A stretch of 64,000 nt of DNA from Streptomyces sp. RerS4 (GCF_023515955.1 NZ_CP097322.1:2296001-2360000); one strand, 5' to 3'. Counted from the stretch's first letter, positions 36,191 through 44,652 are shown. Notes: generated by a model not told the origin, from the sequence alone. A program made the numbers and translations.

Positions 36191-36280
36191 CCCCAGCCCC
36201 GCCGGCACCCTCCAGCCCCGCCGGCGCTTGAGGCGCGGGGGCGCGGGGGCAGAGCCCCCGCAAGCGGGTCCGGGGGATGG
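36191..36280. repeat. dispersed GC-rich repeat, copy 2
   Basis: Contains two CAGCCCCGCCGGC units in tandem, then GCTTGAGGCGCGGGGGCGCG and the hairpin GGGGGC-AGA-GCCCCC. It is the same family as 32625-32702. It lies between the convergent primase-like and yaaA genes and can act as a terminator. Confidence 0.7.
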
Positions 36281-36338
36281 AGGAAGGGCGGGGCGGGGAG
36301 CAAAGCACCGCGCAGCGGCCCCCCGCAGGGGCCCGGCG

Positions 36339-37139
36339 TCAGTGGATCCGGCTTACGACCACGTCGAGGGACCAGGCCCGCCCGGCCTTCGCGGGCGCCT
36401 CCGCCTCGACCACATACCCCAGATCCCGCAGCGCGACCACCAGCTCCGCCGGCCCCGCCGGCACGGCCCCCGCGAGCAACAGATCCCGCACCAACCGCCC
36501 CTTCGTCGCCTTGTTGAAGTGGCTCACCACCGACCGCTTCTCCACCCCGTCCACGACCCGCGCATGCAGCACCCGCACCGTCGCCGTCCGCCCGGCGACC
36601 TCCCCCTTCGGCTTCCACGCCGCCCCGTACGCCGCCGACCGCAGGTCCAGCACCAGCCCGTCGCCCGCGACCTCCGGCATGACCTCCGCCATCGGCCCTC
36701 GCCAGTACGCCCCCAGCGCGCCCAGCCCCGGCAGCTTGACCCCCATCGACAGCCGGTACGACGGGATCCGGTCGGTCGGCCGCACCGCGCCCCACAGCCC
36801 CGAGAAGACCATCAACGACCGGTCCGCCGCCGCCCGCGCCGCCCCCGGCAGGCCCGCCAGGTCCAAGGCGTCGTACAGCACACCGGTGTAGATCTCCGCC
36901 GCCGGGCGGGCGGGCGCGGTCCGCAGTTCGGCGTTCTTCAAGACCTCGCCGCGCAACCCCTCGCCGATGCCGAGCACCTCGCGCGCCTTCAGCTCGTCGG
37001 CCCCGCACAGCTCGACGAGTTCCGCGAGGACGCTCGTACGCGCGTCCGCCAGGCCCGGCAGGGACAGGGAATCGAGCTCCAGCGGTGCGCCGGAGCCGCC
37101 GGCGGCCTTTCCCTCGGAGGGCGGCAGCAGCACGAGCAC
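36339..37139 (-). CDS. yaaA: peroxide stress protein YaaA (DUF328)
   Basis: A 266-residue member of the YaaA family, which in E. coli lowers free iron during peroxide stress and binds DNA. Hallmarks are the N-terminal LVLLPPSEGK, YTGVLYDALDL near residue 85, SGLWGAVRPTDRIPSYRLSM near 110-130 and VVSHFNKATKGRLVRDLL near 205-222. The GTG at 37139 has GGAGAA upstream. It is divergent from the RNB ribonuclease gene. Confidence 0.93.
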   Translation of the reverse strand: MLVLLPPSEGKAAGGSGAPLELDSLSLPGLADARTSVLAELVELCGADELKAREVLGIGEGLRGEVLKNAELRTAPARPAAEIYTGVLYDALDLAGLPGAARAAADRSLMVFSGLWGAVRPTDRIPSYRLSMGVKLPGLGALGAYWRGPMAEVMPEVAGDGLVLDLRSAAYGAAWKPKGEVAGRTATVRVLHARVVDGVEKRSVVSHFNKATKGRLVRDLLLAGAVPAGPAELVVALRDLGYVVEAEAPAKAGRAWSLDVVVSRIH

Positions 37140-37284
37140 GGTGGTTCTCCTTCAGTACGGCGGTACACAGAGCGAGGGGTGCGGCCCCCCAGTCAGGGTA
37201 GTCGCCGCGCCACGCCCCACCCGCTGCCCGGCACCCGGCGGGACTTTCCCGGCACATCGCCCGCGCAAGCCCTACGCTCGACCC

Positions 37285-38754
37285 ATGCCACGCCGCCACA
37301 TGCACATGACCGGCGCAGAAGGGGCTGCCCTGCGGGCCGCGCTGCGTGAACTGCGGACGCGACTGGGACTGCCCGAGGCGTTCCCACCGGAAGTCCTCGC
37401 CGAGGCCGAGCGAGCGGCGACGAGAACGGCCACGCCAACACCCACACCCACACCCACCCCCGCCACGGCCGACGCCACCGACCTCCCCCTCTTCACCATC
37501 GACCCGCCGACCTCCGTCGACCTCGACCAGGCCATGCACCTGGCCCGGCGCCCCGGCGGCGGCTACCGCGTCCACTACGCGATCGCCGACGTCGCCGCGT
37601 TCGTCACCCCGGGCGGCCCCCTCGACGCCGAGGCCCACCGACGCGTCACCACGCTCTACCTCCCCGACGGGAAGATCCCCCTGCACCCGACGGTGCTCTC
37701 GGAGAGCGCGGCAAGCCTGTTGCCGGACCGGACCCGTCCGGCGCTCCTGTGGCGGCTCGACCTGGACGCCGACGGCCGCGTCGAGCACACCGATGTCCGC
37801 CGGGCCCTGGTGCGCAGCCGGGCCAAGCTCGACTACGACGGCGTCCAGAAGGCCATCGACACCGGCACCGCCGAGGAGCCCGTGGCCCTGCTCAAGGCCA
37901 TCGGCACCCTGCGCGAGGCCCTGGAGGCCGAACGCGGCGGGGTTTCCCTGAGCGTCCCCGAACAGGAGGTCGTCGAGCGCGCCGGCCGCTACGCCCTGGC
38001 CTACCGGTTGCCGCTGCCCGCCAACGGCTGGAACGCGCAGATCTCCCTGATGACCGGGATGGCCGCCGCCGACCTCATGCTGGCCTCCGGCACCGGAATC
38101 CTGCGCACCCTGCCCGTCGCCCCCGACGGCGCGGTCGGGCGGCTGCGGCGCGCGGCGAAGGCCCTGCGGATCGACTGGCCGCACCACGTCCCGTACGCGG
38201 CGCTCGTCCGCTCCCTGGATCCGCGCCTACCCGCGCACGCCGCGTTCCTCCAGGAGTGCACCACCCTGCTGCGGGGCGCCGGCTACACGGTCTTCACCGA
38301 CGGCCACACCCCCGACCCGGCCCTGCACGCGGCGGTCGCGGCGCCGTACGCCCACTGCACGGCGCCGCTGCGGCGCCTCGTCGACCGCTACACCGGCGAG
38401 CTGTGCGTGGCGGCGGTGGCGGGGGCACGGCCGCCGGAGTGGGTGACGGCGGCCCTGGAAGCGCTGCCGGGCGAGATGGCGGCGGGCACGCGGCTCGCGA
38501 ACGCGGTCGAGCGTGAGTGCGTGGACCTGGTGGAGGCGGCCCTGCTGAAGGACCGCGTCGGCGAGACCTTCGAGGCGACGGTGATCGACGTCAAGGAGCA
38601 CGAGCCCCGGGTCGGCACCGTCCACCTGGAGGAGCCCGCCGTGGTCGGCCGCGTCGAGTCCGGCTCGGCCGACCTCCCCCTCGGGGACCGGATCCGAGTC
38701 CGCCTGACCCGCGCCGACCCGGGCACGTCGAAGATCCTCTTCGCCACCGCCTAG
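37285..38754 (+). CDS. RNB domain ribonuclease
   Basis: A 489-residue RNase II/R-type exonuclease of the shorter actinobacterial kind. The catalytic Asp cluster is in IDPPTSVDLDQAMHL near residue 75-88, followed by YAIADVAAFV, LYLPDGKIPLHP, SLLPDRTRPALLW and a C-terminal PYAHCTAPLRRLVDRYT. It lacks the cold-shock and S1 domains of full RNase R. A (TP)5 dipeptide repeat in the linker at residues about 52-61 is encoded by a CACCCA microsatellite. TACGCT (37273-37278) is 6 nt before the ATG. Confidence 0.92.
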   Translation: MPRRHMHMTGAEGAALRAALRELRTRLGLPEAFPPEVLAEAERAATRTATPTPTPTPTPATADATDLPLFTIDPPTSVDLDQAMHLARRPGGGYRVHYAIADVAAFVTPGGPLDAEAHRRVTTLYLPDGKIPLHPTVLSESAASLLPDRTRPALLWRLDLDADGRVEHTDVRRALVRSRAKLDYDGVQKAIDTGTAEEPVALLKAIGTLREALEAERGGVSLSVPEQEVVERAGRYALAYRLPLPANGWNAQISLMTGMAAADLMLASGTGILRTLPVAPDGAVGRLRRAAKALRIDWPHHVPYAALVRSLDPRLPAHAAFLQECTTLLRGAGYTVFTDGHTPDPALHAAVAAPYAHCTAPLRRLVDRYTGELCVAAVAGARPPEWVTAALEALPGEMAAGTRLANAVERECVDLVEAALLKDRVGETFEATVIDVKEHEPRVGTVHLEEPAVVGRVESGSADLPLGDRIRVRLTRADPGTSKILFATA

Positions 38755-38761
38755 ACACCGC

Positions 38762-39595
38762 CTAGGGTGCTGCCGGCTGCCGTAGGGCGGTGACCAGGGT
38801 GCGGGGGTCGTCGGCGTGGAAGCGGATCGTACGGGCCGTGGCGCGGGCGCCGAGCGGCCGGCGGAACTCCAGCGGGCGGGTGAGCTCCAGCGTCACCGTG
38901 GTCTGGCTGCCCACGATCAGGTCGAGCACCCCGTCCTGCGACAGCGTCACCAGCCGCCCCTGCGGGTAGCGGCGGTCCACCCGGGCCGAGGCCACCGCGT
39001 CCGGCGGGACGGTGAGGTCGAACAGGGCCCCGTAGCGGATCCGCAGCGTCCCGTCGGGGCGCAGCACGTGCGGGCGCGTGACGCAGGCGGCGTGCAGGGC
39101 GAGGAACAGCAGCACGCCGTAGACGTCGAGGACGAGCACCACCCGCTCCACGGCGGGCCAGGGGATCAGCACGGCCAGGGCGACCGTCTCGATCACCGAC
39201 ACGAAGACGAGCCCGTACATCATGGCCGTCTGGGGTCCGGTGTACGCGGCGGCGAGGTCGCCGGGCCGCGCCCCGTGCGGGCGGCGCACCACCCAGCGTC
39301 CGAGGGAGGCCATGGCCCGCAGCTCGTGCAGCATGATCCGCTCGACCGCCGTCGGGACCACGGCCCGTACGGCCTCCAGGCCGGCGGCGCGCGGTGCGGC
39401 GCCCCGGGCGCGGGCGGCGGCGTAGAGGGACCGCAGGGTCCACGCCTGGAGCAGCAGGACGCCGAGCACCACCACCTCGGCGGCGGCCGGCGCCCACCCC
39501 GGCAGCCGTACCCCGGAGACCAGGAAGAGTACGAGGACCAGCTCGCCCGGTATCACGGCGGCGATCGTCCAGCGGGCGATCCGAACGGCGCTCAC
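38762..39595 (-). CDS. conserved membrane protein of unknown function
   Basis: A 277-residue protein with about four membrane helices: a hairpin near residues 10-55 (IPGELVLVLFLVSGV and AEVVVLGVLLLQAW) and a second near 125-170 (MYGLVFVSVIETVALAVLI and VLVLDVYGVLLFLALHAA). A beta-rich C-terminal domain follows (LFDLTVPPDAVASARVDRR, GSQTTVTLEL), resembling a bacterial PH-like domain. The GTG start overlaps the stop of the upstream MerR gene (GTGA), so it is probably under that regulator. Function unknown. Confidence 0.8.
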   Translation of the reverse strand: MSAVRIARWTIAAVIPGELVLVLFLVSGVRLPGWAPAAAEVVVLGVLLLQAWTLRSLYAAARARGAAPRAAGLEAVRAVVPTAVERIMLHELRAMASLGRWVVRRPHGARPGDLAAAYTGPQTAMMYGLVFVSVIETVALAVLIPWPAVERVVLVLDVYGVLLFLALHAACVTRPHVLRPDGTLRIRYGALFDLTVPPDAVASARVDRRYPQGRLVTLSQDGVLDLIVGSQTTVTLELTRPLEFRRPLGARATARTIRFHADDPRTLVTALRQPAAP

Positions 39596-40335
39596 CGTCG
39601 GCCCCCGTCCACGAACGCCTCCATGACGAGGGCGACGACGCGCGCCTGCGCGGGGGCGTAGTCGGCGAGCAGCGCCTCCTTGAAGCCCTCGGCCACGACG
39701 GTCTCGCGGGCGTCGGTCCGGATCGCCGCGAGGACCTCGGCGGGGACGGCGGCGATCAGCTCGGCGGCGAGCGGGCCGATGCGGGGGTCGTCGACGGGGG
39801 CGTCGGCCAGCGCGTCGAGGCGTTCGTAGAGGGCGAGCACGGCGGGGTCGGCGGCGAGCGGGCCGAGCAGGGCGTACAGCTCCTCGCCGCCGGCGCCGGT
39901 GGCGTCGAGCAGGGTGAGGTGCTCGCGGTCCTTCGCGGCGGACGGCGACGCGGTGGGCGGCGCCTTGGCCAGCAGCGCGGCGAGCGCCGGGGAGACGGGT
40001 TCGCCGTCCCCCGGCTCGGCGGCGAGCAGCACGGCGAGCCGGCGCCGGCGTTCGGCCAGTTCGGCCTGCTGCCGGGAGAGGTCGGCGTCGAGTTCCTCCA
40101 GTACGTCGGCCAGGTCGCGCCCCGCGTCGTCCGCGAGGACGTCGCGCACCTCGTCGAGGCTCAGCCCGAGCTCGGTCAGCCGCCGCACCCGGGCCAGGAG
40201 TACGGCGTCGCGCACGCTGTAGGCGCGGTAGCCGTTGGGCCGCCGCGGCGGTTCGGGGAGCAGCCCGACATGGTGGTAGTGCCGGACGGCCCGGGTGGTG
40301 AGCCCGACCAGCGCGGCGATCTCTCCGATACGCAT
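39592..40335 (-). CDS. MerR family transcriptional regulator
   Basis: A 247-residue regulator. The MerR winged helix is at residues 1-70 (IGEIAALVGLTTRAVRHYHH, YRAYSVRDAVLLARVRRL) followed by a dimerisation coiled coil (LDADLSRQQAELAERRRRL) and a C-terminal helical effector domain of TipAS-like length. The ATG at 40335 is followed operonically by the membrane protein gene. A MerR-type operator with a 20-bp-spaced promoter lies immediately upstream (40349-40369), so autoregulation is likely. Confidence 0.9.
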   Translation of the reverse strand: MRIGEIAALVGLTTRAVRHYHHVGLLPEPPRRPNGYRAYSVRDAVLLARVRRLTELGLSLDEVRDVLADDAGRDLADVLEELDADLSRQQAELAERRRRLAVLLAAEPGDGEPVSPALAALLAKAPPTASPSAAKDREHLTLLDATGAGGEELYALLGPLAADPAVLALYERLDALADAPVDDPRIGPLAAELIAAVPAEVLAAIRTDARETVVAEGFKEALLADYAPAQARVVALVMEAFVDGGRR

Positions 40336-40348
40336 GACCTCAGTAGAA

Positions 40349-40369
40349 ACCCTGCCGCTGCGTCAAGGT
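40349..40369 (-). promoter_or_regulatory. MerR-type operator/promoter of the merR gene
   Basis: On the minus strand a 21-bp imperfect dyad (ACCTTGACGC-A-GCGGCAGGGT, 8 of 10 pairs match) lies between a -35-like TTGACC (40367-40372) and a -10-like CTACTG (40341-40346), which are 20 bp apart. A dyad inside an over-long spacer is the hallmark of MerR-activated promoters. The rnpB promoter must lie just beyond it in the other direction. Confidence 0.6.
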
Positions 40370-40411
40370 CAAGCGGCGCTGCCGCCCCCGGGTAACATGG
40401 CCACCACGACA

Positions 40412-40814
40412 GACGAGTCGGCCGGGCGGCCGCGTCGGGATCCCCGGATCCCGCCGAGGAACGTCCGGGCTCCACAGGGCAGGGTGGTGGGTAACGCCCA
40501 CCCGGGGTGACCCGCGGGACAGTGCCACAGAAAACAGACCGCCGGGGGCTTCGGCCCTCGGTAAGGGTGAAACGGTGGTGTAAGAGACCACCAGCGCCTG
40601 AGGTGACTCAGGCGGCTAGGTAAACCCCACCCGGAGCAAGGTCAAGAGGATCCGTCCCCGGACGGGTCTGCGCGAACGCTTGAGGGCTGCCCGCCCGATG
40701 TTCGCGGGTAGACCGCACGAGGCCGGCGGCAACGCCGGTCCTAGATGGATGGCCGTCTCCCCGGCGACCGCGAGGTCCCCGGGCGACAGAACCCGGCGTA
40801 CAGGCCGACTCGTC
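40412..40814 (+). ncRNA. rnpB: RNase P RNA, bacterial type A
   Basis: About 400 nt with the conserved elements of type A RNase P RNA: GAGGAACGTCCGGGCTCCAC near the 5' side (CR-I), ACAGAAAACAGACCGCC (CR-IV region), GGTAAGGGTGAAACGGTGGTG (CR-II/III), and GACAGAACCCGGCGTACAGG near the 3' end (CR-V). The ends CGAGTCGGCC (40414-40423) and GGCCGACTCG (40803-40812) pair as helix P1. It processes tRNA precursors. It is expressed toward the toxin-antitoxin pair and ends at a strong terminator. Exact ends are estimated from P1. Confidence 0.97.
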
Positions 40815-40820
40815 TGCCCT

Positions 40821-40854
40821 GCGGGCTCCTGACCTGGTCAGGAGCCCGCTTTTT
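40821..40854 (+). terminator. intrinsic terminator of rnpB
   Basis: GCGGGCTCCTGACC (40821-40834) pairs with GGTCAGGAGCCCGC (40836-40849), followed by TTTTT (40850-40854). This is the only hairpin in the window with a clear T-run. Confidence 0.95.
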
Positions 40855-40936
40855 CATGATCAGCCCAGGGCCTGGGGAGGCTTCGGGGGGTTCCCCGCAC
40901 ACCCGCACACGTCGCGCCCCTCGCAGACCGAGGACT

Positions 40937-40969
40937 GGTACGGTAAACCCGTACGACTCATGCCGTACC
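40937..40969. promoter_or_regulatory. repeated GTACGG/CCGTAC sites before the toxin-antitoxin pair
   Basis: GGTACGG (40937-40943), CCCGTACG (40948-40954) and CCGTACC (40963-40969) form overlapping inverted repeats 27-59 bp upstream of the antitoxin start. YefM-YoeB complexes repress their own promoters through paired short palindromes, and these are good candidates. Confidence 0.55.
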
Positions 40970-40995
40970 GATGATGCCTACCCGGGAGGTCAGCC

Positions 40996-41271
40996 ATGCC
41001 GATCTCGGCGAACGAGGCCCGCACCCGCTTCTACCCGTTGATCCGGCAGGTCAACGAGGATCACGAACCGATAGAGGTCACCTCCCGCGAGCACGGCGAT
41101 GTCGTCATCATGTCCGCCGAGGACTTCCGGTCCTGGCAGGAGACGGTCTACCTCCTGCGTTCGCCCCGCAACGCGCAGATCCTCATGGAGTCCATCGCCG
41201 AGCTCGACGCCGGCCACGGGCAGGCGCGTGAACTCGTCGAAACGACGGATGACGCGGAGTCCGCCGCGTGA
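40996..41271 (+). CDS. yefM: type II antitoxin, YefM/Phd family
   Basis: A 91-residue antitoxin. The N-terminal DNA-binding part (MPISANEARTRFYPLIRQV) and EPIEVTSREHGDVVIMSAED are typical of YefM; the C-terminal ELDAGHGQARELVE would wrap the toxin. GGGAGG lies 7-9 nt before the ATG. Its stop overlaps the toxin start, giving antitoxin-first coupled expression. Confidence 0.95.
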   Translation: MPISANEARTRFYPLIRQVNEDHEPIEVTSREHGDVVIMSAEDFRSWQETVYLLRSPRNAQILMESIAELDAGHGQARELVETTDDAESAA

Positions 41272-41522
41272 AGGTGGTGTTCTCCAGCCGTGCGTGGGAC
41301 CAGTACACCTACTGGACGACGGCCGATCCGAAGATCCTCAAGAGGATCAATCGGCTGATCAAGGAGATTCAGCGAACACCGTTCGAAGGCGCCGGGAAGC
41401 CCGAACCGCTCAAGGAGAGCCTCTCCGGATGGTGGTCCCGGCGCATCACGGACGAGCACCGTCTCGTCTACCGGATCAGGGACGAGGCCGTCGAAATCGC
41501 GCAGGCGCGGTACCACTACTGA
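41268..41522 (+). CDS. yoeB: type II toxin, YoeB/Txe family mRNA interferase
   Basis: An 84-residue RelE-fold toxin. Conserved features are WDQYTYWTTADPKILKRIN, the Glu/Arg region GKPEPLKESLSGWWSRRI and the C-terminal His-Tyr (ARYHY), all needed for ribosome-dependent mRNA cleavage in YoeB. Its GTG overlaps the antitoxin stop (GTGA). All expected catalytic residues (Glu, Arg, His, Tyr) are present, so the toxin is probably active. A palindromic element directly follows its stop. Confidence 0.95.
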   Translation: MKVVFSSRAWDQYTYWTTADPKILKRINRLIKEIQRTPFEGAGKPEPLKESLSGWWSRRITDEHRLVYRIRDEAVEIAQARYHY

Positions 41523-41525
41523 GCC

Positions 41526-41582
41526 AGGGGGTGTCGTTCGGAGCAGGCCGGGCTCGCCGGCCTGCTCCGAAAGACACCCCCT
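41526..41582. repeat. palindromic element, copy 2
   Basis: The left arm 41526-41551 pairs with 41557-41582 over 26 bp with one mismatch and a 5-nt loop. It is the same element as at 32490 with a few substitutions and a much shorter spacer. It sits between the YoeB stop and the stop of the convergent RNase H/phosphatase gene and overlaps the latter, so it should terminate both. Confidence 0.85.
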
Positions 41583-43055
41583 AGCGCAGGTGGGAGGTGT
41601 CGTTCAGGAGGCGCAGGGACGTGTTGCCGTCGGCGTAGTAGGCGACCGCCGAGAGGGAGGCGGCGGAGAGTTCCATCTTGAACAGGGACTCCGGCGGCGC
41701 GCCGAGGGCGAGGCGGACCAGGGTCTTGACCGGGGTCACGTGCGTGACCAGCAGGACCGTGCGGCCCGCGTGGGCGGCCAGGAGGCGGTCGCGGGTGGCG
41801 GAGACCCGGCGGGTCACGGCGGCGAAGCTCTCGCCGCCGCCGGTGGGGGCGGCCTTCGGGGAGTCCAGCCACGCCTGGAGGTCGTCCGGGAAGCGTTCCC
41901 GTACCTCGGCGAAGGTCAGGCCCTCCCAGGCACCGAAGTCCGTTTCGCGCAGGCCCTCTTCGACCGTGACCGGCAGTCCGAGGCGGTCCGCGACGGCCTG
42001 GGCGGTCTCCCGGCAGCGGCGCAGCGGTGAGGTGACGACGGCCTGTACGGTGCCCCGCGCGGCCAGCGCCTCGGCGACGGCCGCGGCCTGGCGGCGGCCG
42101 GCCGGGGACAGCTCGGGGTCGGTGCCGCCGCTGCCGGAGAAACGCTTCTGCGGAGTCAGGGCGGTCTCGCCGTGGCGCAGCAGCACGAAGGTGGCGGGCG
42201 CACCCATGTCCGGGCCCCACCCCTGCCCCTGGGCGGGGGTCGTGGAGGCGTGCCGGTCGGCCCGGTCGCGCGGCGGCGCCGGCTGCGCGGCGCGCTCCGC
42301 CGCGGCGGGGCCGGGCTCCGCGAACAGGGTGTCGGCCACCGCCTCCGCCGGCGCGGCACCACCGGCGCGGGCGGGCGCCGCCCCGGCCACGGGGCCGCAG
42401 CGGTCGTGGCGATCGCGGCCGCCGCCTCGGCGCCACCGGTGCGGGCGGGCGCCGCCCCGGCCACCGGGGCCGCGGCGGTCGCCGCCGGCGCGGAGCCGCC
42501 GGGCGGTCTGGCGGCGGCCAGGGCCGCGCGGGCCGCCGCGGCGCCCTTCGCCGCGTCCCCCGGAGGGCCCGCCGGCGGGTGGGCCAGGGCGCGGGCCGCC
42601 GAGGTGTCCAGGGCGGCCGTGGAGGCGGACGGTTCCCACTCGCGGCCGAGCCGGCCCGCGTCCATCGCCTCGTTGGCGAGCCGGTCCGCGTGCTTGTTGC
42701 GCTCGCGCGGGATCCACTCGTAGGTGACCTGCGCGCGCGGGAAGATCGTCGCGGCCTCGGCGGCGAGCGGCTTCATGTCGGGGTGCTTGATCTTCCAGCG
42801 GCCCGACATCTGCTCGACGACGAGCTTGGAGTCCATGCGGACCCGGACCTCGGCGTCCGCCGCCAGTTCGCGCGCCGCCTTGAGGCCGGCGATCAGGCCC
42901 TTGTACTCGGCGACGTTGTTCGTCGCGACGCCGATGTACTCGGCGCGTTCGGCGAGCGTCTCACCCGTCGCCGGGTCGCTGACGACCGCGCCGTAGCCGG
43001 CGGGCCCCGGGTTGCCCCGGGACCCGCCGTCCGCCTCCACGACGAAACGCGGCAT
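41581..43055 (-). pseudogene. bifunctional RNase H / acid phosphatase, interrupted by a one-base frameshift
   Basis: Residues 1-140 of the first frame (ATG 43055) form a type I RNase H domain: DGGSRGNPGPAGYG, NNVAEYKGL, RMDSKLVVEQ and NKHADRLANEAM. The second frame, ending at 41581, gives a histidine phosphatase with LLRHGETALTPQKRFSG, SPLRRCRETAQ and THVTPVKTLVRLAL. In relatives these are one polypeptide of about 490 residues joined by an Ala/Pro linker. Here the linker contains two near-identical 40-bp copies; copy A reads CCACGGGG at 42387-42394 where copy B reads CCACCGGGG. Restoring one C on the plus strand (between 42390 and 42391) joins the frames exactly. As read, RNase H would carry a nonsense tail ending at 42156 and the phosphatase would not be made. 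The ATG overlaps the zinc-ribbon gene stop. Confidence 0.88.
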
Positions 43056-43798
43056 CAGATGCCCGAGTCCGCCGCACGGACCAGGATGCGGCCGCAGTTC
43101 TCGTGTCGGACGACCTGGTTGGCCGCGGCGGCCTTGATCTCGTTGACCTCGGCCATGTCCAGCTCCAGCCGGCAGCCCTCGCAGCGGCGCTGGTAGAGGC
43201 GCGCGGCGCCGACACCGCCCTGCTTGGCGCGGATCTTCTCGTACAGGCCCATCAGGTCGGCCGGCATGGACGCGACGATGACCTCGCGGTCCTTGGTGAT
43301 CTTCGCGGCCTCTGCATCGATCTCGCCGGTGGCGGCGTCGCGGCGCGCGGTGGCGTCGGCGAGCTTGGCCTCCAGCGCGGAGACGCGCTCGGTCAGCTCG
43401 GTGACGCGCTCCTGCGCGGACTCCAGCCGCTCCATGACCTCCAGGACCACGTCCTCCAGGTCACCCTGCCGCTTGGCGAGGGAGACGACCTCGCTCTGGA
43501 GGTTGGCCAGGTCCCGGGCCGAGATGCCGACGCCGGAGTCCAGCCGCTGCTGGTCGCGGGCCGCGCGCTGCCGCACCTGGTCGACGTCCTGCTCCGCCTT
43601 GGTCTGCTCGCGGGCCGCGTCGCTGGCCTGGGTCTGGGCGGCGACGAGCAGGTCACGCTGCTGGGCGAGGTCCTTGGTCAGGGAGTCGACCTCGGCGTGC
43701 TCCGGCAGCGACTTGCGCTTGTGGGCGAGCTGAGACAGCCGGACGTCCAAGGCCTGGACGTCGAGAAGTCGGATCTGGTCGGCGGGCTCGGCGTTCAG
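43055..43798 (-). CDS. C4-type zinc ribbon, coiled-coil protein
   Basis: A 247-residue protein: a long coiled coil (about residues 10-185, heptads rich in Leu/Ala/Glu) and a C-terminal zinc ribbon (CEGCRLELDMAE and HENCGRILV). Homologues are encoded with Nif3 and RNase H/phosphatase in actinobacteria and their function is unknown. The start is probably CTG 43798: AGGAG (complement at 43806-43810) is 7 nt upstream, and CTG overlaps the stop of the upstream Nif3 gene as CTGA. Confidence 0.9.
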   Translation of the reverse strand: MNAEPADQIRLLDVQALDVRLSQLAHKRKSLPEHAEVDSLTKDLAQQRDLLVAAQTQASDAAREQTKAEQDVDQVRQRAARDQQRLDSGVGISARDLANLQSEVVSLAKRQGDLEDVVLEVMERLESAQERVTELTERVSALEAKLADATARRDAATGEIDAEAAKITKDREVIVASMPADLMGLYEKIRAKQGGVGAARLYQRRCEGCRLELDMAEVNEIKAAAANQVVRHENCGRILVRAADSGI

Positions 43799-44652
43799 TT
43801 GGGGGCTCCTGAGTGAGAAGGGGGTGTGACGGACGGCGCGTGCGCCGTCCAGGGGTCGGTGACCGTGCGCGAGACGTGGGTCCGCAGACCCCAGCCGTGG
43901 CGCTCGGAGATCGCGTCGAGCTCGGCGGCGGCCTGCTCGCACCAGGGCCATTCGGTGGCCCAGTGGGCGGCGTCGACGAGGGCGAGCGGGGACTGCTCGC
44001 GCGCCTCGGACACCGGGTGGTGGCGCAGGTCGGCGGTGAGGAAGGCGTCCACGCCGGCGGCGCGGACCTCGGCGAACAGGCTGTCGCCGGAGCCGCCGCT
44101 GACGGCGACGGTACGGATCAACGCGTCGGGGTCGCCGGCGGCGCGGATGCCCTGCGCGGTCCGGGGCAGCCGGGCGGCGGCGCGGGCGGCGAACTCGCGC
44201 AGGGTCTCGGGGTGGTCCAGTTCGCAGATCCGGCCGAGGCCCCGGCGGCCCGTCGGGTCGGTGGGGTCGGGCACGAGCGGGCCGGTGACCCGCAGGTCGA
44301 GGGCGCCGGCGAGGGCGTCGGAGACGCCGGGATCGGCGGTGTCGGCGTTGGTGTGGGCGACGTGCAGCGCGATGTCGTTCTTGATCAGCGTGTGCACGAC
44401 GCGGCCCTTGAAGGTGCCCGCCTCGACGGTCGTGGTGCCGCGCAGATAGAGGGGGTGGTGGGTGACGAGCAGGTCGGCGCCCAGCTTCACGGCTTCGTCG
44501 ACGACGTCCTGCACGGGGTCCACGGCGAACAGGACGCGGGAGACCTCGGCGTCGGGATCGCCGCAGACGGTCCCGACGGCGTCCCACTGCTCGGCCCGCG
44601 AGGGGGGCCAGAGGGCGTCCAGCGCGGCGATGACTTCATGGAGACGGGGCAC
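43795..44652 (-). CDS. Nif3-like dinuclear metal centre hexameric protein
   Basis: A 285-residue NIF3/YbgI family protein. Metal-binding residues appear in DLLVTHHPLYLRG and near the C-terminus in TADLRHHPVSEA, with SGGSGDSLF between. These proteins form toroidal hexamers; a GTP cyclohydrolase-like or phosphatase role has been suggested but is not settled. The GTG at 44652 has TAGCCT 6 nt upstream on the minus strand and no ribosome-binding site, so a leaderless mRNA is likely. It heads the operon with the zinc-ribbon and RNase H/phosphatase genes. Confidence 0.93.
   Translation of the reverse strand: MPRLHEVIAALDALWPPSRAEQWDAVGTVCGDPDAEVSRVLFAVDPVQDVVDEAVKLGADLLVTHHPLYLRGTTTVEAGTFKGRVVHTLIKNDIALHVAHTNADTADPGVSDALAGALDLRVTGPLVPDPTDPTGRRGLGRICELDHPETLREFAARAAARLPRTAQGIRAAGDPDALIRTVAVSGGSGDSLFAEVRAAGVDAFLTADLRHHPVSEAREQSPLALVDAAHWATEWPWCEQAAAELDAISERHGWGLRTHVSRTVTDPWTAHAPSVTPPSHSGAPN

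Noticed and set aside
37430..37470. Short CACCCA tandem repeat resembling a CRISPR or regulatory repeat
   Set aside because: It encodes the (TP)n linker of the RNB ribonuclease in frame, so it is a coding microsatellite.
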